Below, in pieces: positions 34,129-44,082 of a stretch of DNA of 55,151 nucleotides. The notes beneath the pieces were generated by a model. It had not been told where the DNA came from and made no database searches. It was given only the letters and a program-made list of their open reading frames with translations. The DNA is taken from contig JAFZSR010000066.1 of NCBI GenBank assembly GCA_017619275.1, forward strand, positions 1 through 55,151. The letters run 5' to 3'. This stretch comes from Prevotella sp. (GTDB taxonomy: Bacteria; Bacteroidota; Bacteroidia; Bacteroidales; Bacteroidaceae). The position numbers and the translations under genes are program-made. Each line of letters begins with the position of its first letter. The stretch's first letter is position 1.

Positions 34129-35475
34129 ATGAAGAGATTTTTCGCCATAGAAGGCATGGTGGTCCTCCTGTTGGCAGCATGCGACCCCAAGCCGAAGAGC
34201 GCCGAGGGTGACTTCCAGCTGCCCGCCATCGACGACATCGCCATGTACCAAGTCAATCCCCGCGTGTTCGCCCCCGACCACTCGCTGCAGGCTGTGGCCC
34301 AGCGCATCGACAGCATCGCTGCCCTTGGCGTGAACATGATGTGGGTGATGCCCATCTATCCCATTGGCATCGAGAAGGGCAAGAACTCGCCCTACTGCAT
34401 CAGCGACTACAAGGCCATCGCCCCCGAGTTTGGCACCATCGACGACATGCGCGCCCTGGTGGCCGCTTGCCACAAGCACGGCATGGGCCTCATCCTCGAC
34501 TGGGTGGCCAACCACACGGCGTGGGATCATCCCTGGCTGAAGGCGCACCCCGACTGGTACACCTACGATGAGGCGGCCGACACCATCATCTGCCCCCAGC
34601 CTTGGAACTGGGAAGACGTGGCCGACCTGAACTACGACAATGCCGACATGCGTGCCGCCATGATTGATGCCATGAAGTTCTGGATTGCCGAAGTGGGCAT
34701 CGACGGCTTCCGCTGCGACGTGGCCGACGGCGTGCCCGCCGACTTCTGGCGCACTGCCATCGACACGCTGCGCCATGTTGCCGCTCCCCGCAACATCGTC
34801 ATGCTGGCCGAGGGTAAGCGTGCCGACAATTTCACTGTGGGCGGCTTCGACATGAACTATGGCTGGGACTACAAGGATTCGCTGGTGCGGGTGTTTGCCG
34901 GTGGCGAGCCGGCCGAGATGCTGTTCCGCGCCGACAAGGCCGAATACGACAGTCTGCCAGCTGGCAAGGTGAAGTTGCGCTTCACAACCAACCACGACCA
35001 TGCCACCGAGATTGAGCCCTGTCGCCAGTTCGACAACGACCAGGGAGCGATGGCCGCCTACGTGGCCACCATCTTCCCCCATGGCGGTGCACTTATCTAT
35101 GGCTCGCAGGAGGTGGGCTTCCCCGAACCCATCAACTTCTTCCATTATGTGCCTGTGGACTGGACGGCCAAGCCCGACATCTATCAGGAATACCAGCACC
35201 TCATCGGCCTCTACAACAACTATCCTGCCCTGCGCAAGGGCCAACTCAAAACATGGCCCGACAAGGATGTGCTGATCTTCGAGAAGAGCATCGGCGGTGG
35301 CGACAGTTTCTTGATTGCTGTCGATGTGCGCGACGCTCAGAACTCCATCGCCGTGCCTGCCGACTGGCGGGGTGCCAAGGTCGTCAACATGGCCAACGAC
35401 AAGCCCCAGCAACTTGACGACAGCCTCCATCTGGCCCCCTATGAGTATCTCATCTTGAAAAAGGACAACCCATAA
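34129..35475 (+). CDS. GH13 alpha-amylase family lipoprotein
   Basis: This 448-residue protein has a lipoprotein-type N-terminus (LLLAAC). A single (beta/alpha)8 GH13 domain shows region I GLILDWVANHTA, region II GFRCDVADG with the Asp nucleophile, region III NIVMLAEGKR with the Glu acid/base and region IV TTNHDHAT with the transition-state Asp. There is a short C-terminal beta domain and no extra carbohydrate-binding module, so it is far smaller than SusG. It probably cleaves maltooligosaccharides at the outer membrane or periplasm. The next amylase starts 6 nt downstream. Confidence 0.93.
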   Translation: MKRFFAIEGMVVLLLAACDPKPKSAEGDFQLPAIDDIAMYQVNPRVFAPDHSLQAVAQRIDSIAALGVNMMWVMPIYPIGIEKGKNSPYCISDYKAIAPEFGTIDDMRALVAACHKHGMGLILDWVANHTAWDHPWLKAHPDWYTYDEAADTIICPQPWNWEDVADLNYDNADMRAAMIDAMKFWIAEVGIDGFRCDVADGVPADFWRTAIDTLRHVAAPRNIVMLAEGKRADNFTVGGFDMNYGWDYKDSLVRVFAGGEPAEMLFRADKAEYDSLPAGKVKLRFTTNHDHATEIEPCRQFDNDQGAMAAYVATIFPHGGALIYGSQEVGFPEPINFFHYVPVDWTAKPDIYQEYQHLIGLYNNYPALRKGQLKTWPDKDVLIFEKSIGGGDSFLIAVDVRDAQNSIAVPADWRGAKVVNMANDKPQQLDDSLHLAPYEYLILKKDNP

Positions 35476-35481
35476 AACGAT

Positions 35482-37518
35482 ATGAAAATGAAACGTATTC
35501 TATTCAGTTTATCATTTATCATTTGTCATTTATCATTTAGCCCTGAAGGGGCGCTGGCTCAGGGCTGGCCCTCGCAATACGGTGGCGTGATGCTGCAAGG
35601 CTTCTATTGGGACAGCTACGACGATAGCCAGTGGACCGAGCTTACGGCCCAGACCGACCAGCTGAAGGGCACCTTCGACCTGGTGTGGCTGCCGCAGAGC
35701 GGCTATTGTGGCGGACAGTCCATGGGCTACGACGACCTCTACTGGTTCCCCGGACACTATAACAGCAGCTTTGGTACCGAGGAGCAGTTGCGTACGCTCA
35801 TCAAGACCTTCAAGGACAATGGCATCAAGACCATTGCCGACGTGGTCATCAACCACCGCCGCAACCTCTCGTCGTGGACCGACTTCCCCGCCGAGACCTA
35901 TAAGGGCGTGACCTACCAGATGACCTATAACGACATCTGCGCCGACGACGAGGCTGCTCGCAACGGCCATCAGGTGGGACCCAACAAGGACACTGGCGAG
36001 GGATGGGACGGCATGCGCGACCTGGACCACCTGAGCCAGAACGTGCAGACAAGCGTGAAGGCCTATCTCGACATGCTCCTCAACGACATGGGTTATGCGG
36101 GCTTCCGCTACGACATGGTGAAGGGCTATTCGGCCTCTTTCACCGGACAGTACAACACCTCGGCCAAGCCCGAATTCAGCGTCGGCGAGTGTTGGGACAG
36201 CTCCAACACCATCCGCAACTGGATCGACGGCACCAAGGTGAACGACGAGATACAGAGCGCCGCCTTCGACTTCCAGTTCCGCTACACCGTGCGCAACGCC
36301 ATGAACAACGCCAACTATGCTCGGCTGAACCAGCAGAACGAAGGCAACTGGCCTCTCGTCAGCAGCAGCTACGAGCAGGGCAAGTATCGTCGCTATGCCG
36401 TCACCTTCGTCGAGAACCACGACACCGAGCGCCGTAGCAACGCCGCCCAAGACCCGCTGAAGAAGGACACCCTGGCCGCCAATGCTTATATGCTTGCCAT
36501 GCCCGGCACGCCCTGCGTCTTCCTGAAGCACTGGCAGGCCTACCCCTCGCAGATCAAGGCCATGGTGGCTGCACGCCGTCTGGCTGGCATCAACAACGAG
36601 AGTGCCTACGCCAACTTCCGCAGTGCCGCTGGCTACTTCGCCAACATCATCAAGACCAACAACGAGAACCGTCTGCTCGTCGTGGTGGGCGATGTGGCCC
36701 AGAACGAGGCTAACGTCAATCATCAGCAGTGGGTAAAGGCCGTGGAAGGCTACCATTATGCCTACTACCTGCCCGCCACCATGGAGACCGCCTACGCCGA
36801 CCTACCTTCGGGCACCTACGTGGGTGCGCAGAAAGTGCGCCTCGCTGCTGTCACTGCCACCGAGGGAACCAAGTTGGTCTATACCCTCGACGGTTCCAAC
36901 CCCACCACCGCCAGTGCCAACGTCGCCGATGGTTCTACCGTCAGCATCCCTGTCGGCACCACTACCCTCAAGGTGGCCATGCTCATCGGCTCGGAGGTGA
37001 AAGGCATTGTCTCACGCGACTATGTGGTCAAGGAGAAGGAATCGGAGAAACCCGTCGACATCCCCACCTTCTGCCAGGTTAACGATGGCGAGATGTGTGC
37101 TTTCTTCGAGGCTCCCTCCACGTGGACCAGCACCATCAAGTGCTGGGCTTGGAACAACCAGGCGAACTTCACTGGCGGCTCATGGCCTGGACAGGAGTGC
37201 CAGCTGTTGGGCACCGCCAGCAATGGCAACAAGGTGTGGAAATGGACCTATAGCGGCACGCTCACAACGCAGCCCACGGGTATCATCTTCAACAACAACG
37301 GCTCGCCGCAGACCGACGACCTGGCCTTCGAGAACGGTGGCTACTACACCCGCGACGGTCTGAAGGGCAACGTTATCACTGCCAGCATCGCCGACATTGC
37401 CCGTTCAACGTTCAACGTTCAACAACCTGTCTACGATCTGCAGGGTCGCCCCGTGAAAGCCATCAATCCCCGCCGTGGATTGTATCTTCGCGAGGGCAAG
37501 AAGCTCCTCATGCGATAG
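35482..37518 (+). CDS. Secreted GH13 alpha-amylase with starch-binding C-terminal module
   Basis: This 678-residue protein has a signal peptide whose hydrophobic core (LSFIICHLSFS) is encoded by an ATCATTT repeat. The GH13 domain (~32-420) shows TIADVVINHR, GFRYDMVKG (nucleophile Asp), FSVGECWDS (Glu) and FVENHDTERR (Asp). Then come a chitobiase-like Ig module (GAQKVRLAAVTATEGTKLVY) and a CBM26-like starch-binding module (IKCWAWNNQANFTGGSWPG). It ends with a repeat-encoded STFNVQ linker and the secretion tail YDLQGRPV...GLYLREGKK. It is probably an extracellular starch-degrading enzyme and ends the operon at a strong terminator. Confidence 0.95.
   Translation: MKMKRILFSLSFIICHLSFSPEGALAQGWPSQYGGVMLQGFYWDSYDDSQWTELTAQTDQLKGTFDLVWLPQSGYCGGQSMGYDDLYWFPGHYNSSFGTEEQLRTLIKTFKDNGIKTIADVVINHRRNLSSWTDFPAETYKGVTYQMTYNDICADDEAARNGHQVGPNKDTGEGWDGMRDLDHLSQNVQTSVKAYLDMLLNDMGYAGFRYDMVKGYSASFTGQYNTSAKPEFSVGECWDSSNTIRNWIDGTKVNDEIQSAAFDFQFRYTVRNAMNNANYARLNQQNEGNWPLVSSSYEQGKYRRYAVTFVENHDTERRSNAAQDPLKKDTLAANAYMLAMPGTPCVFLKHWQAYPSQIKAMVAARRLAGINNESAYANFRSAAGYFANIIKTNNENRLLVVVGDVAQNEANVNHQQWVKAVEGYHYAYYLPATMETAYADLPSGTYVGAQKVRLAAVTATEGTKLVYTLDGSNPTTASANVADGSTVSIPVGTTTLKVAMLIGSEVKGIVSRDYVVKEKESEKPVDIPTFCQVNDGEMCAFFEAPSTWTSTIKCWAWNNQANFTGGSWPGQECQLLGTASNGNKVWKWTYSGTLTTQPTGIIFNNNGSPQTDDLAFENGGYYTRDGLKGNVITASIADIARSTFNVQQPVYDLQGRPVKAINPRRGLYLREGKKLLMR
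37402..37423 (+). repeat. Coding AACGTTC repeat before the amylase tail
   Basis: Three CGTTCAA units encode STFNVQ immediately before YDLQGR, the same repeat and protein position as in the gene at 2151-2819. Confidence 0.8.
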
Positions 37519-37544
37519 CATATCTCAGGAGTTTTTAGAGGCAA

Positions 37545-37578
37545 AGGAGAGGAGGAGCACCCCGCTTCCTCCTCTCCT
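37545..37578 (+). terminator. Terminator of the starch operon
   Basis: A perfect 12-bp stem (AGGAGAGGAGGA with its complement) with a 10-nt loop starts 26 nt after the amylase stop and is followed by CCTTGTTAATAA. Confidence 0.75.
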
Positions 37579-37620
37579 CCTTGTTAATAAATAAGGGGGA
37601 TTTCCATTTTTTTGTTTTGA

Positions 37621-37746
37621 TCGCGCAGCCACTCCCCTCCCTTCAAGGGGAGGGGTTAGGGGTGGGGTCTCTATCTTATTGGCAATGAAGAATATACAGA
37701 CCCCACCCCTGCCCCTCCCCTTGAAGGGAGGGGAGTGGCTGCGCGA
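37621..37746. mobile_element. 126-bp G-rich inverted-repeat element (complete copy)
   Basis: The two ends are perfect 35-bp inverted repeats beginning TCGCGCAGCCACTCCCC; pairing continues with one small indel to about 50 bp. Each arm contains its own CCTTCAAGG mini-palindrome. The centre is AT-rich (GAAGAATATACAGA). There is no coding capacity. A second, truncated copy is at 54918-55019, so this behaves as a MITE-like or REP-like mobile repeat. Confidence 0.75.
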
Positions 37747-37849
37747 CGTTTATTCCACATTGGTCTTAATGACCGTTTCGGGATTAATGATGGTCAATTA
37801 GGCTCATTCGTTTCAAAAAAAAGCGTTGAAATGGGCCTATGAATAGTCG

Positions 37850-37928
37850 GTAACGCCTTCCGAAATTTTGGTAACGACTTTTTTAAATTTGGTAACGACT
37901 TTTGAAAAAATCTCGTACGAGTTTTTTG
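37850..37928. repeat. Convergent-junction repeat (copy 3)
   Basis: Three GGTAACG(A/C)C modules, two of them followed by T-runs, precede a near-palindromic ATCTCGTACGAGTTT stem. It lies between the convergent amylase and ABC-exporter genes. The stretch 37747-37849 before it holds only short ATGACCGTTTCGGG / TTCGTTTC fragments that also occur near 54886. Confidence 0.65.
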
Positions 37929-37984
37929 GGGCCCCTATTTCGGGACTCCATTTACCGAATTCCCACACCAACTAAACACCCCCA

Positions 37985-38029
37985 AAAAGTATTGCTGTCC
38001 GCTAAAAATCAGTTTAGCGAACAGCAATA
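37985..38029 (-). terminator. Terminator of the ABC exporter gene
   Basis: A 17-bp stem with one mismatch (37990-38006 with 38013-38029, loop AATCAG) is followed on the minus strand by CTTTTTGG. This orientation suits the exporter gene that ends at 38104. Confidence 0.75.
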
Positions 38030-38033
38030 ATCA

Positions 38034-38100
38034 TCTACAGTCTACAGTCTACAGTCTAAAGTCTATAGTCAAAGCTCTACAGTCAAAGCTCTATAGTCAA
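38034..38100. repeat. CTACAGT / CTATAGTC tandem repeats
   Basis: Seven to eight short units of TCTACAG and TCTATAGTCAAAG lie between the exporter gene and its hairpin terminator. Similar ACTATAGACT units are at 53928-53962 and inside the palindromic insert at 38871-38882. Confidence 0.65.
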
Positions 38101-38103
38101 AAC

Positions 38104-40080
<1,977 letters not shown>

Positions 40081-40101
40081 CGCACAATCAGAATGAGGGT
40101 G

Positions 40102-40109
40102 CAAAGTTA
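40102..40109 (-). promoter_or_regulatory. ABC exporter promoter P1 (-7 TAACTTTG)
   Basis: The proximal -7 element on the minus strand predicts a leader of about 17 nt. It is the end of a 33-bp module repeated exactly at 40185-40217. Confidence 0.65.
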
Positions 40110-40184
40110 CGAATAAACGAGTGAAATGCAAAAGGAAAGCTTGCTTTTCTTTGCATTTCCGAGTGCAAAGAACTTCGGCGAAGC

Positions 40185-40192
40185 CAAAGTTA
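40185..40192 (-). promoter_or_regulatory. ABC exporter promoter P2 (-7 TAACTTTG)
   Basis: This is the distal copy of the same promoter module, 83 nt upstream of P1. TTTTGCATTTCAC lies at the -33 position. Confidence 0.5.
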
Positions 40193-40339
40193 CGAATAAA
40201 CGAGTGAAATGCAAAAGTTTTTGTCTATTTTTATCCCCGCATTATAGTGAAGCACATCGAGCAGCAGTATTTAGCCATCAAAGCGAAGAACTATTTGAGA
40301 TTATCGCAATAAAAGTTTTGTCGTTTGAATAATAATACT

Positions 40340-40347
40340 TAATTTTG
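40340..40347 (+). promoter_or_regulatory. Promoter of the DUF4160-DUF2442-nuclease unit (-7 TAATTTTG)
   Basis: TTTTG at 40316-40320, 19 nt, then TAATTTTG is a good consensus promoter with a leader of about 15 nt. Confidence 0.65.
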
Positions 40348-40366
40348 CAAACAAAAAGAAAAGACA

Positions 40367-40663
40367 ATGGGACAATTAGCATTTCTACGAATGTTCATTC
40401 TAGTGGCCATTTCGCTTGATGCAAACGATAATCGTCGTCATGTGCACGTGTTCAAGAAAGGCAAACGTCACCAACACTCGTTGGCAAAAATATGGATAGA
40501 GTCGAATGGAGAGCAATGTGTTGAGATAGCGGAATCTACACTTTCAACGAAGGACAACGAAATGCTAGTCGCAGCTATCAACCGCCACTGGGAGTTTATC
40601 AATGAACAGGTGACCAGGGCGTTCAACGGCGAGAAGACCGTATCGATTGACATAGAAAAATAA
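40367..40663 (+). CDS. DUF4160 family small protein
   Basis: This 98-residue protein contains HVHVFKKGKRHQHSLAKIWIE and a helical C-terminal half (LVAAINRHWEFINEQVTRAF), matching the DUF4160 family. DUF4160 genes are often followed by a DUF2442 gene, as here (21 nt later), and such pairs are considered possible toxin-antitoxin modules, although the activity is not established. It is the first gene of a unit that also carries a nuclease. The DNA is visibly more AT-rich than the neighbouring core genes, suggesting acquisition. Confidence 0.8.
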   Translation: MGQLAFLRMFILVAISLDANDNRRHVHVFKKGKRHQHSLAKIWIESNGEQCVEIAESTLSTKDNEMLVAAINRHWEFINEQVTRAFNGEKTVSIDIEK

Positions 40664-40684
40664 TCATAATAGGAGGACAAGGAT

Positions 40685-40927
40685 ATGTGTAAAATGAAGG
40701 ATGTTACGATTGGCATCAAAGACCTGAATTTCAGGGCGCATCGCGGTAAGATGCTGGTTCGCTTGACAGACGGTCGCGAAGTTTTGATTCCTGTGAGTTT
40801 CTTTCCTGACATCAAGCAGATGTCTGTAAAGGAACGGGAAAAATGGATGGTACTCGACGATCAGTATTTCACATTCGAAAACATGACGAGAGTTTATTCT
40901 ATTCTTGATTTGCTGAAGGTTGCTTGA
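40685..40927 (+). CDS. DUF2442 family small protein
   Basis: This 80-residue protein (KMLVRLTDGREVLIPVSFFPDIKQMSVKE...) has the core of the DUF2442 family, whose members pair with DUF4160 proteins. It is probably the partner protein, perhaps an antitoxin or DNA-binding regulator (inference). Its TGA stop directly abuts the ATG of the nuclease gene, so the three genes are translationally linked. Confidence 0.82.
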   Translation: MCKMKDVTIGIKDLNFRAHRGKMLVRLTDGREVLIPVSFFPDIKQMSVKEREKWMVLDDQYFTFENMTRVYSILDLLKVA

Positions 40928-41647
40928 ATGAACAAAATAACCCAGGAGCATCAAGTCATTGAGACGTTGCGCAAGGAGGGCGGATTTGCAACATTGCGAC
41001 GTCTGAATGAAATCGTAGACTTCTCTACTTGGAAAACCAAGACACCGGAAGCCACGATCAGGCGAATCGTGCAGGACAGCAAGCAGATATTCAAGATTCA
41101 GGCGGGGCTATGGGCACTTGAAGAATTTCGCGAGGAAGTCTTACGGAAGTTTGAACTGAAGCTAGGCAATAAACAAAGCGAAGAGCAGTTCAGCCATGGC
41201 TACTACCAAGGGTTGCTCGTTGAGATTGGTAAGTTCCGTCATCATATGACCTATGTGCCCGCCCAAGATAAGAACCGTAAGTTCATCGGCCAGAGGCTTG
41301 GCGACATCACAGACACCATAGAACTTCCCGCTTTCACCCACGACAAACTAATGAAGCGGGCGAAGACCATAGATGTCATCTGGTTTAATGAGAGGCTTAT
41401 GCCGTCGCACTTTTACGAAGTAGAGCACACGACCGACATCAAGAATTCTCTCTCGAAGTTTTACGAATTGCAAGACTTCTACGCTGATTTCCATATTGTA
41501 GCTGACGCGAGCCGCAAGAAAGAATTTGAAGACAAGCTTCATGTATCCATATTTGGAGCCATCGAGGAGCGCGTGAAGTTTGTCGACTATAATCGCGTAG
41601 TTAACATGTACGAAGGTCTTACCAAAGTCAAAAACTCTATTTGGTAG
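40928..41647 (+). CDS. Winged-helix plus PD-(D/E)XK restriction endonuclease-like protein
   Basis: This 239-residue protein has an N-terminal winged-helix-like segment (VIETLRKEGGFATLRRLNEIVD..., TPEATIRRIVQD) of the HB1/ASXL type found in restriction and defence proteins. The C-terminal domain reads TIDVIWFNERLMPSHFYEVEHTTDIKNSLSK, a plausible PD-(D/E)XK nuclease core (D-x(n)-ExE). A DpnA-like adenine methyltransferase gene follows 128 nt downstream from its own promoter, so this is the likely cognate restriction enzyme. The assignment is by motif and context only. Confidence 0.7.
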   Translation: MNKITQEHQVIETLRKEGGFATLRRLNEIVDFSTWKTKTPEATIRRIVQDSKQIFKIQAGLWALEEFREEVLRKFELKLGNKQSEEQFSHGYYQGLLVEIGKFRHHMTYVPAQDKNRKFIGQRLGDITDTIELPAFTHDKLMKRAKTIDVIWFNERLMPSHFYEVEHTTDIKNSLSKFYELQDFYADFHIVADASRKKEFEDKLHVSIFGAIEERVKFVDYNRVVNMYEGLTKVKNSIW

Positions 41648-41687
41648 AGCAAGGAAAAGGCTTGAAAAACCCATATAAAGGCGAATT

Positions 41688-41748
41688 GATCTTTTTTGAT
41701 CAAAAATATTAAAGAATGATCTTATCTCTTTTATTCCAAATATTGATC
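41688..41748. promoter_or_regulatory. GATC cluster in the methyltransferase promoter
   Basis: Four GATC sites occur in 61 bp (41688, 41698, 41718, 41745), the last one base upstream of the -7 box. This is far denser than expected by chance and lies in the promoter of a methyltransferase whose closest known relatives modify GATC. Confidence 0.65.
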
Positions 41749-41749
41749 T

Positions 41750-41757
41750 TACCTTTG
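41750..41757 (+). promoter_or_regulatory. Methyltransferase promoter (-7 TACCTTTG)
   Basis: TACCTTTG predicts a start near 41762, so translation must begin at the ATG at 41776 rather than at the in-frame ATG at 41716. Confidence 0.65.
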
Positions 41758-41775
41758 CAGTCGAAAACGTTGCAA

Positions 41776-42822
41776 ATGGAATATCAAGTTACGATAAAAG
41801 AGATCCTTTCGCGTGTTTTGCGAATAGAATCCCCCTCGGCAAAGGAGGCTGAGGAAAGGGTCAGGGAACTCTATCGTAACGAAGAGATAGTCCTTGATTA
41901 TTCCGATCTTAGCTTCTTCGACGTATTCACGGATGTTAAGGAGGAAAGGATAACACCTTATTATAGTTCTAAAGAGCGCGACTTCACTATCCTCCACGGT
42001 GATACATTTGAACTACTCCCTCAGTTCAATTTCCACTTCGACATGATATTTGCCGACCCACCTTACTTTCTGTCGAATGACGGCATCAGCATACAAGCTG
42101 GCAAAATCGTCTCGGTCAACAAGGGCGAATGGGACCGAGGCGGCACACCCGAAGAGATCAATGAATTCAACAAGCGATGGATTGGTCTCTGCCGTGACAA
42201 GCTGAAGGACGACGGTACCATTTGGATTTCTGGCACCTACCACAACATCTTCTCTGTCGCCAACAGTCTCACAGAGTTGGGCTTCAAGATTCTCAACGTC
42301 GTAACGTGGGCTAAGACCAACCCACCTCCAAACATATCCTGCCGCTACTTCACCTATTCGACCGAGTTCATCATCTGGGCACGCAAGTCGCCGAAGCGTT
42401 CCCATCATTTCAACTACGAATTGATGAAGCAGTTGAACGACGACAAGCAGATGACCGATGTCTGGCGACTGCCCGCCATTGCCCCGTGGGAAAAGACCTG
42501 CGGCAAGCACCCGACGCAGAAGCCTCTCGCCCTGCTCACTCGTATCATCCTCGCCTCGACCGACAAGAACGGCTGGGTTCTCGACCCCTTCGCAGGTTCC
42601 TCGACCACCGGCATCGCCGCCAACCTCATTGGCCGTCGTTACCTCGGCATCGAGCGTGAACGAGAGTTCGCTGACATTGGTCGCAAGCGTCGCGAGGAAA
42701 TCAACAACTCCCGTATCTACGGCGACTACCGCTCGAAGATTAAGGACATTGCTAAATCGGAAGTCTCGGAACCTTCTTGCTTTGCCTGCGAGGAAGAACT
42801 ATTTGCAGATTTGCCCTTTTAG
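41776..42822 (+). CDS. DpnA-like adenine-specific DNA methyltransferase
   Basis: This 348-residue beta-class N6-adenine methyltransferase has the catalytic motif FADPPYFLSNDG first and the AdoMet motif VLDPFAGSSTTG last. The sequence between them (GKIVSVNKGEWD, NISCRYFTYSTEFIIWARK, ELMKQLNDDKQMTDVW, GKHPTQKPLALLTRIILAST) closely follows DpnA (M2.DpnII), which methylates GATC. An N-terminal ~70-residue extension and a C-terminal tail with SCFACEEE are additions I cannot interpret. It probably protects DNA against the endonuclease encoded upstream. Start at 41776 was chosen by promoter position. Confidence 0.9.
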   Translation: MEYQVTIKEILSRVLRIESPSAKEAEERVRELYRNEEIVLDYSDLSFFDVFTDVKEERITPYYSSKERDFTILHGDTFELLPQFNFHFDMIFADPPYFLSNDGISIQAGKIVSVNKGEWDRGGTPEEINEFNKRWIGLCRDKLKDDGTIWISGTYHNIFSVANSLTELGFKILNVVTWAKTNPPPNISCRYFTYSTEFIIWARKSPKRSHHFNYELMKQLNDDKQMTDVWRLPAIAPWEKTCGKHPTQKPLALLTRIILASTDKNGWVLDPFAGSSTTGIAANLIGRRYLGIEREREFADIGRKRREEINNSRIYGDYRSKIKDIAKSEVSEPSCFACEEELFADLPF

Positions 42823-42981
42823 TTTTTTTGCCACTGAAAGAAGCAATGATGCTCGAAGCAGAAAGCCATCTTTGAATAGCAAAATAATTGCAACCAGCTT
42901 ATAAATGAGATGTTTTTTAAACAAAATAATGATTAAATTCTTTGTAAACAAAGCGACTTATGGTCGAGCGGTAAACGAAAT

Positions 42982-43341
42982 ATGAAAGAGAGTCAAGAAA
43001 AGAACATTGTGATGGATCAAGGTTTTATCGGTGATATCCTTTCCATCATTAACGAGGCTCGTGCAACGGCAGTTCGTAGTGTGGACTTTTGCCGTGTGCA
43101 GATGTATTGGAATATTGGAAGACAAATCTTCGAAGAAGAACAGCAGGGTAAGGAACGTGCAGGTTACGGAATGTATTTGATTCGGAATCTGGCAAAGGAG
43201 CTGGAGCCTGAATATGGGAGTGGATTCTCCGTCAGACAATTGGAACTTAGTCGTCAGTTCTATAGGACTTATCCTATTGCGAACACACTGCGTTCGCAAT
43301 TGAACTGGAACCATAGTCACGAGAGAACAATTGAGGGATAA
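42982..43341 (+). pseudogene. Truncated YhcG/DUF1016 N-terminal fragment
   Basis: The frame gives 119 residues. GFIGDILSIINEARATAVRSVDF, followed by MYWNIGRQIFEEEQQGKERAGYG and NLAKELEPEYGSGFSVRQLELSRQFY, is the N-terminal domain of the YhcG/DUF1016 family, whose full-length members are about 340 residues and end in a PD-(D/E)XK nuclease domain. Similarity stops at LNWNHSHERTIEG, and no nuclease domain follows in any frame. It is probably a remnant of a defence-associated nuclease next to the restriction-modification genes, although a free N-terminal domain could still be expressed. Confidence 0.8.
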
Positions 43342-43362
43342 TAAAGTGCTATAGCGAGTGGG

Positions 43363-44082
43363 ATGAGGAAAATTTTGATTGACGCACATACGCACACGGT
43401 GGCATCGGGGCATGCCTACAGCAGTTTGCAGGAGATGGCACGTGCGGCGGCCGACAAGGGCTTGGAGGTGCTGGGCATCACGGAGCATGGACCGAGCGTG
43501 CCGGGGACTTGTCCGCTGCTGTATTTCAGAAACATGTTTGTGGTGCCGCGGCAGATGTATGGTGTGAGGCTACTGTTGGGCTGCGAGGTGAATATCCTTG
43601 ATACCAAGGGTAGCATCGACATGCCCGACGACTACATCGACTATCTCGACCTCGTCATTGCGGGTATACATGTTTCATGGTACAAGGGGGGAACGAAGGA
43701 GGAGAACACGCAGGGGATGCTGAACGTTATTCGCCATCCCAAGGTTCACATCATCAGCCATCCTGTGGATGGTTCGGCAGAGATGGACATCGAGCAGTTG
43801 GTGCTGGCAGCGAAGGAGGCCCATACGCTGCTGGAAGTGAACAACCACTCGCTGGCTCCGCAGCGCAAGAAGACGGTGGCGCGCGACAACAACATGGAAC
43901 TACTGCGCCTGTGCAAGAAATACGACGTTCCCACGATTCTGGGGAGCGATGCGCACGTGTCGTTCCAGATAGCCGACTACGAGAGGCTTTATCCGCTATT
44001 GGCAGAAACAGATTTCCCCGACGAACTGATTATGAACTACTGGCCGGAGCGCTTCTTTGACTACCTGGGCATCAAACGCTGA
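43363..44082 (+). CDS. PHP-domain phosphatase (YcdX-like)
   Basis: This 239-residue protein has the PHP metal-binding motifs in order: DAHTHTVASGHAYSS, GITEHGP, LLGCEVNI, HIISHPVDG, LLEVNNHSL and ILGSDAHVS. YcdX-type PHP proteins are trinuclear-zinc phosphatases acting on small phosphate esters in the cytosol. The gene is convergent with the GT4 glycosyltransferase gene and their 3' ends overlap by 11 nt (44072-44082). There is no terminator between them, which is unlike other convergent pairs in this window. Confidence 0.92.
   Translation: MRKILIDAHTHTVASGHAYSSLQEMARAAADKGLEVLGITEHGPSVPGTCPLLYFRNMFVVPRQMYGVRLLLGCEVNILDTKGSIDMPDDYIDYLDLVIAGIHVSWYKGGTKEENTQGMLNVIRHPKVHIISHPVDGSAEMDIEQLVLAAKEAHTLLEVNNHSLAPQRKKTVARDNNMELLRLCKKYDVPTILGSDAHVSFQIADYERLYPLLAETDFPDELIMNYWPERFFDYLGIKR

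Larger units (their letters stand above)
40102..40247 (-). repeat. Promoter-bearing modular repeat block
   Basis: Read on the minus strand it contains a ~63-nt block (40247-40185, starting CTATAATGCGGGG and ending TAACTTTG), then a GCTTCGCCGAAGTTC block (40184-40150), then a second 33-nt promoter module (40134-40102). Nearly identical blocks recur at 49471-49601. Confidence 0.8.
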
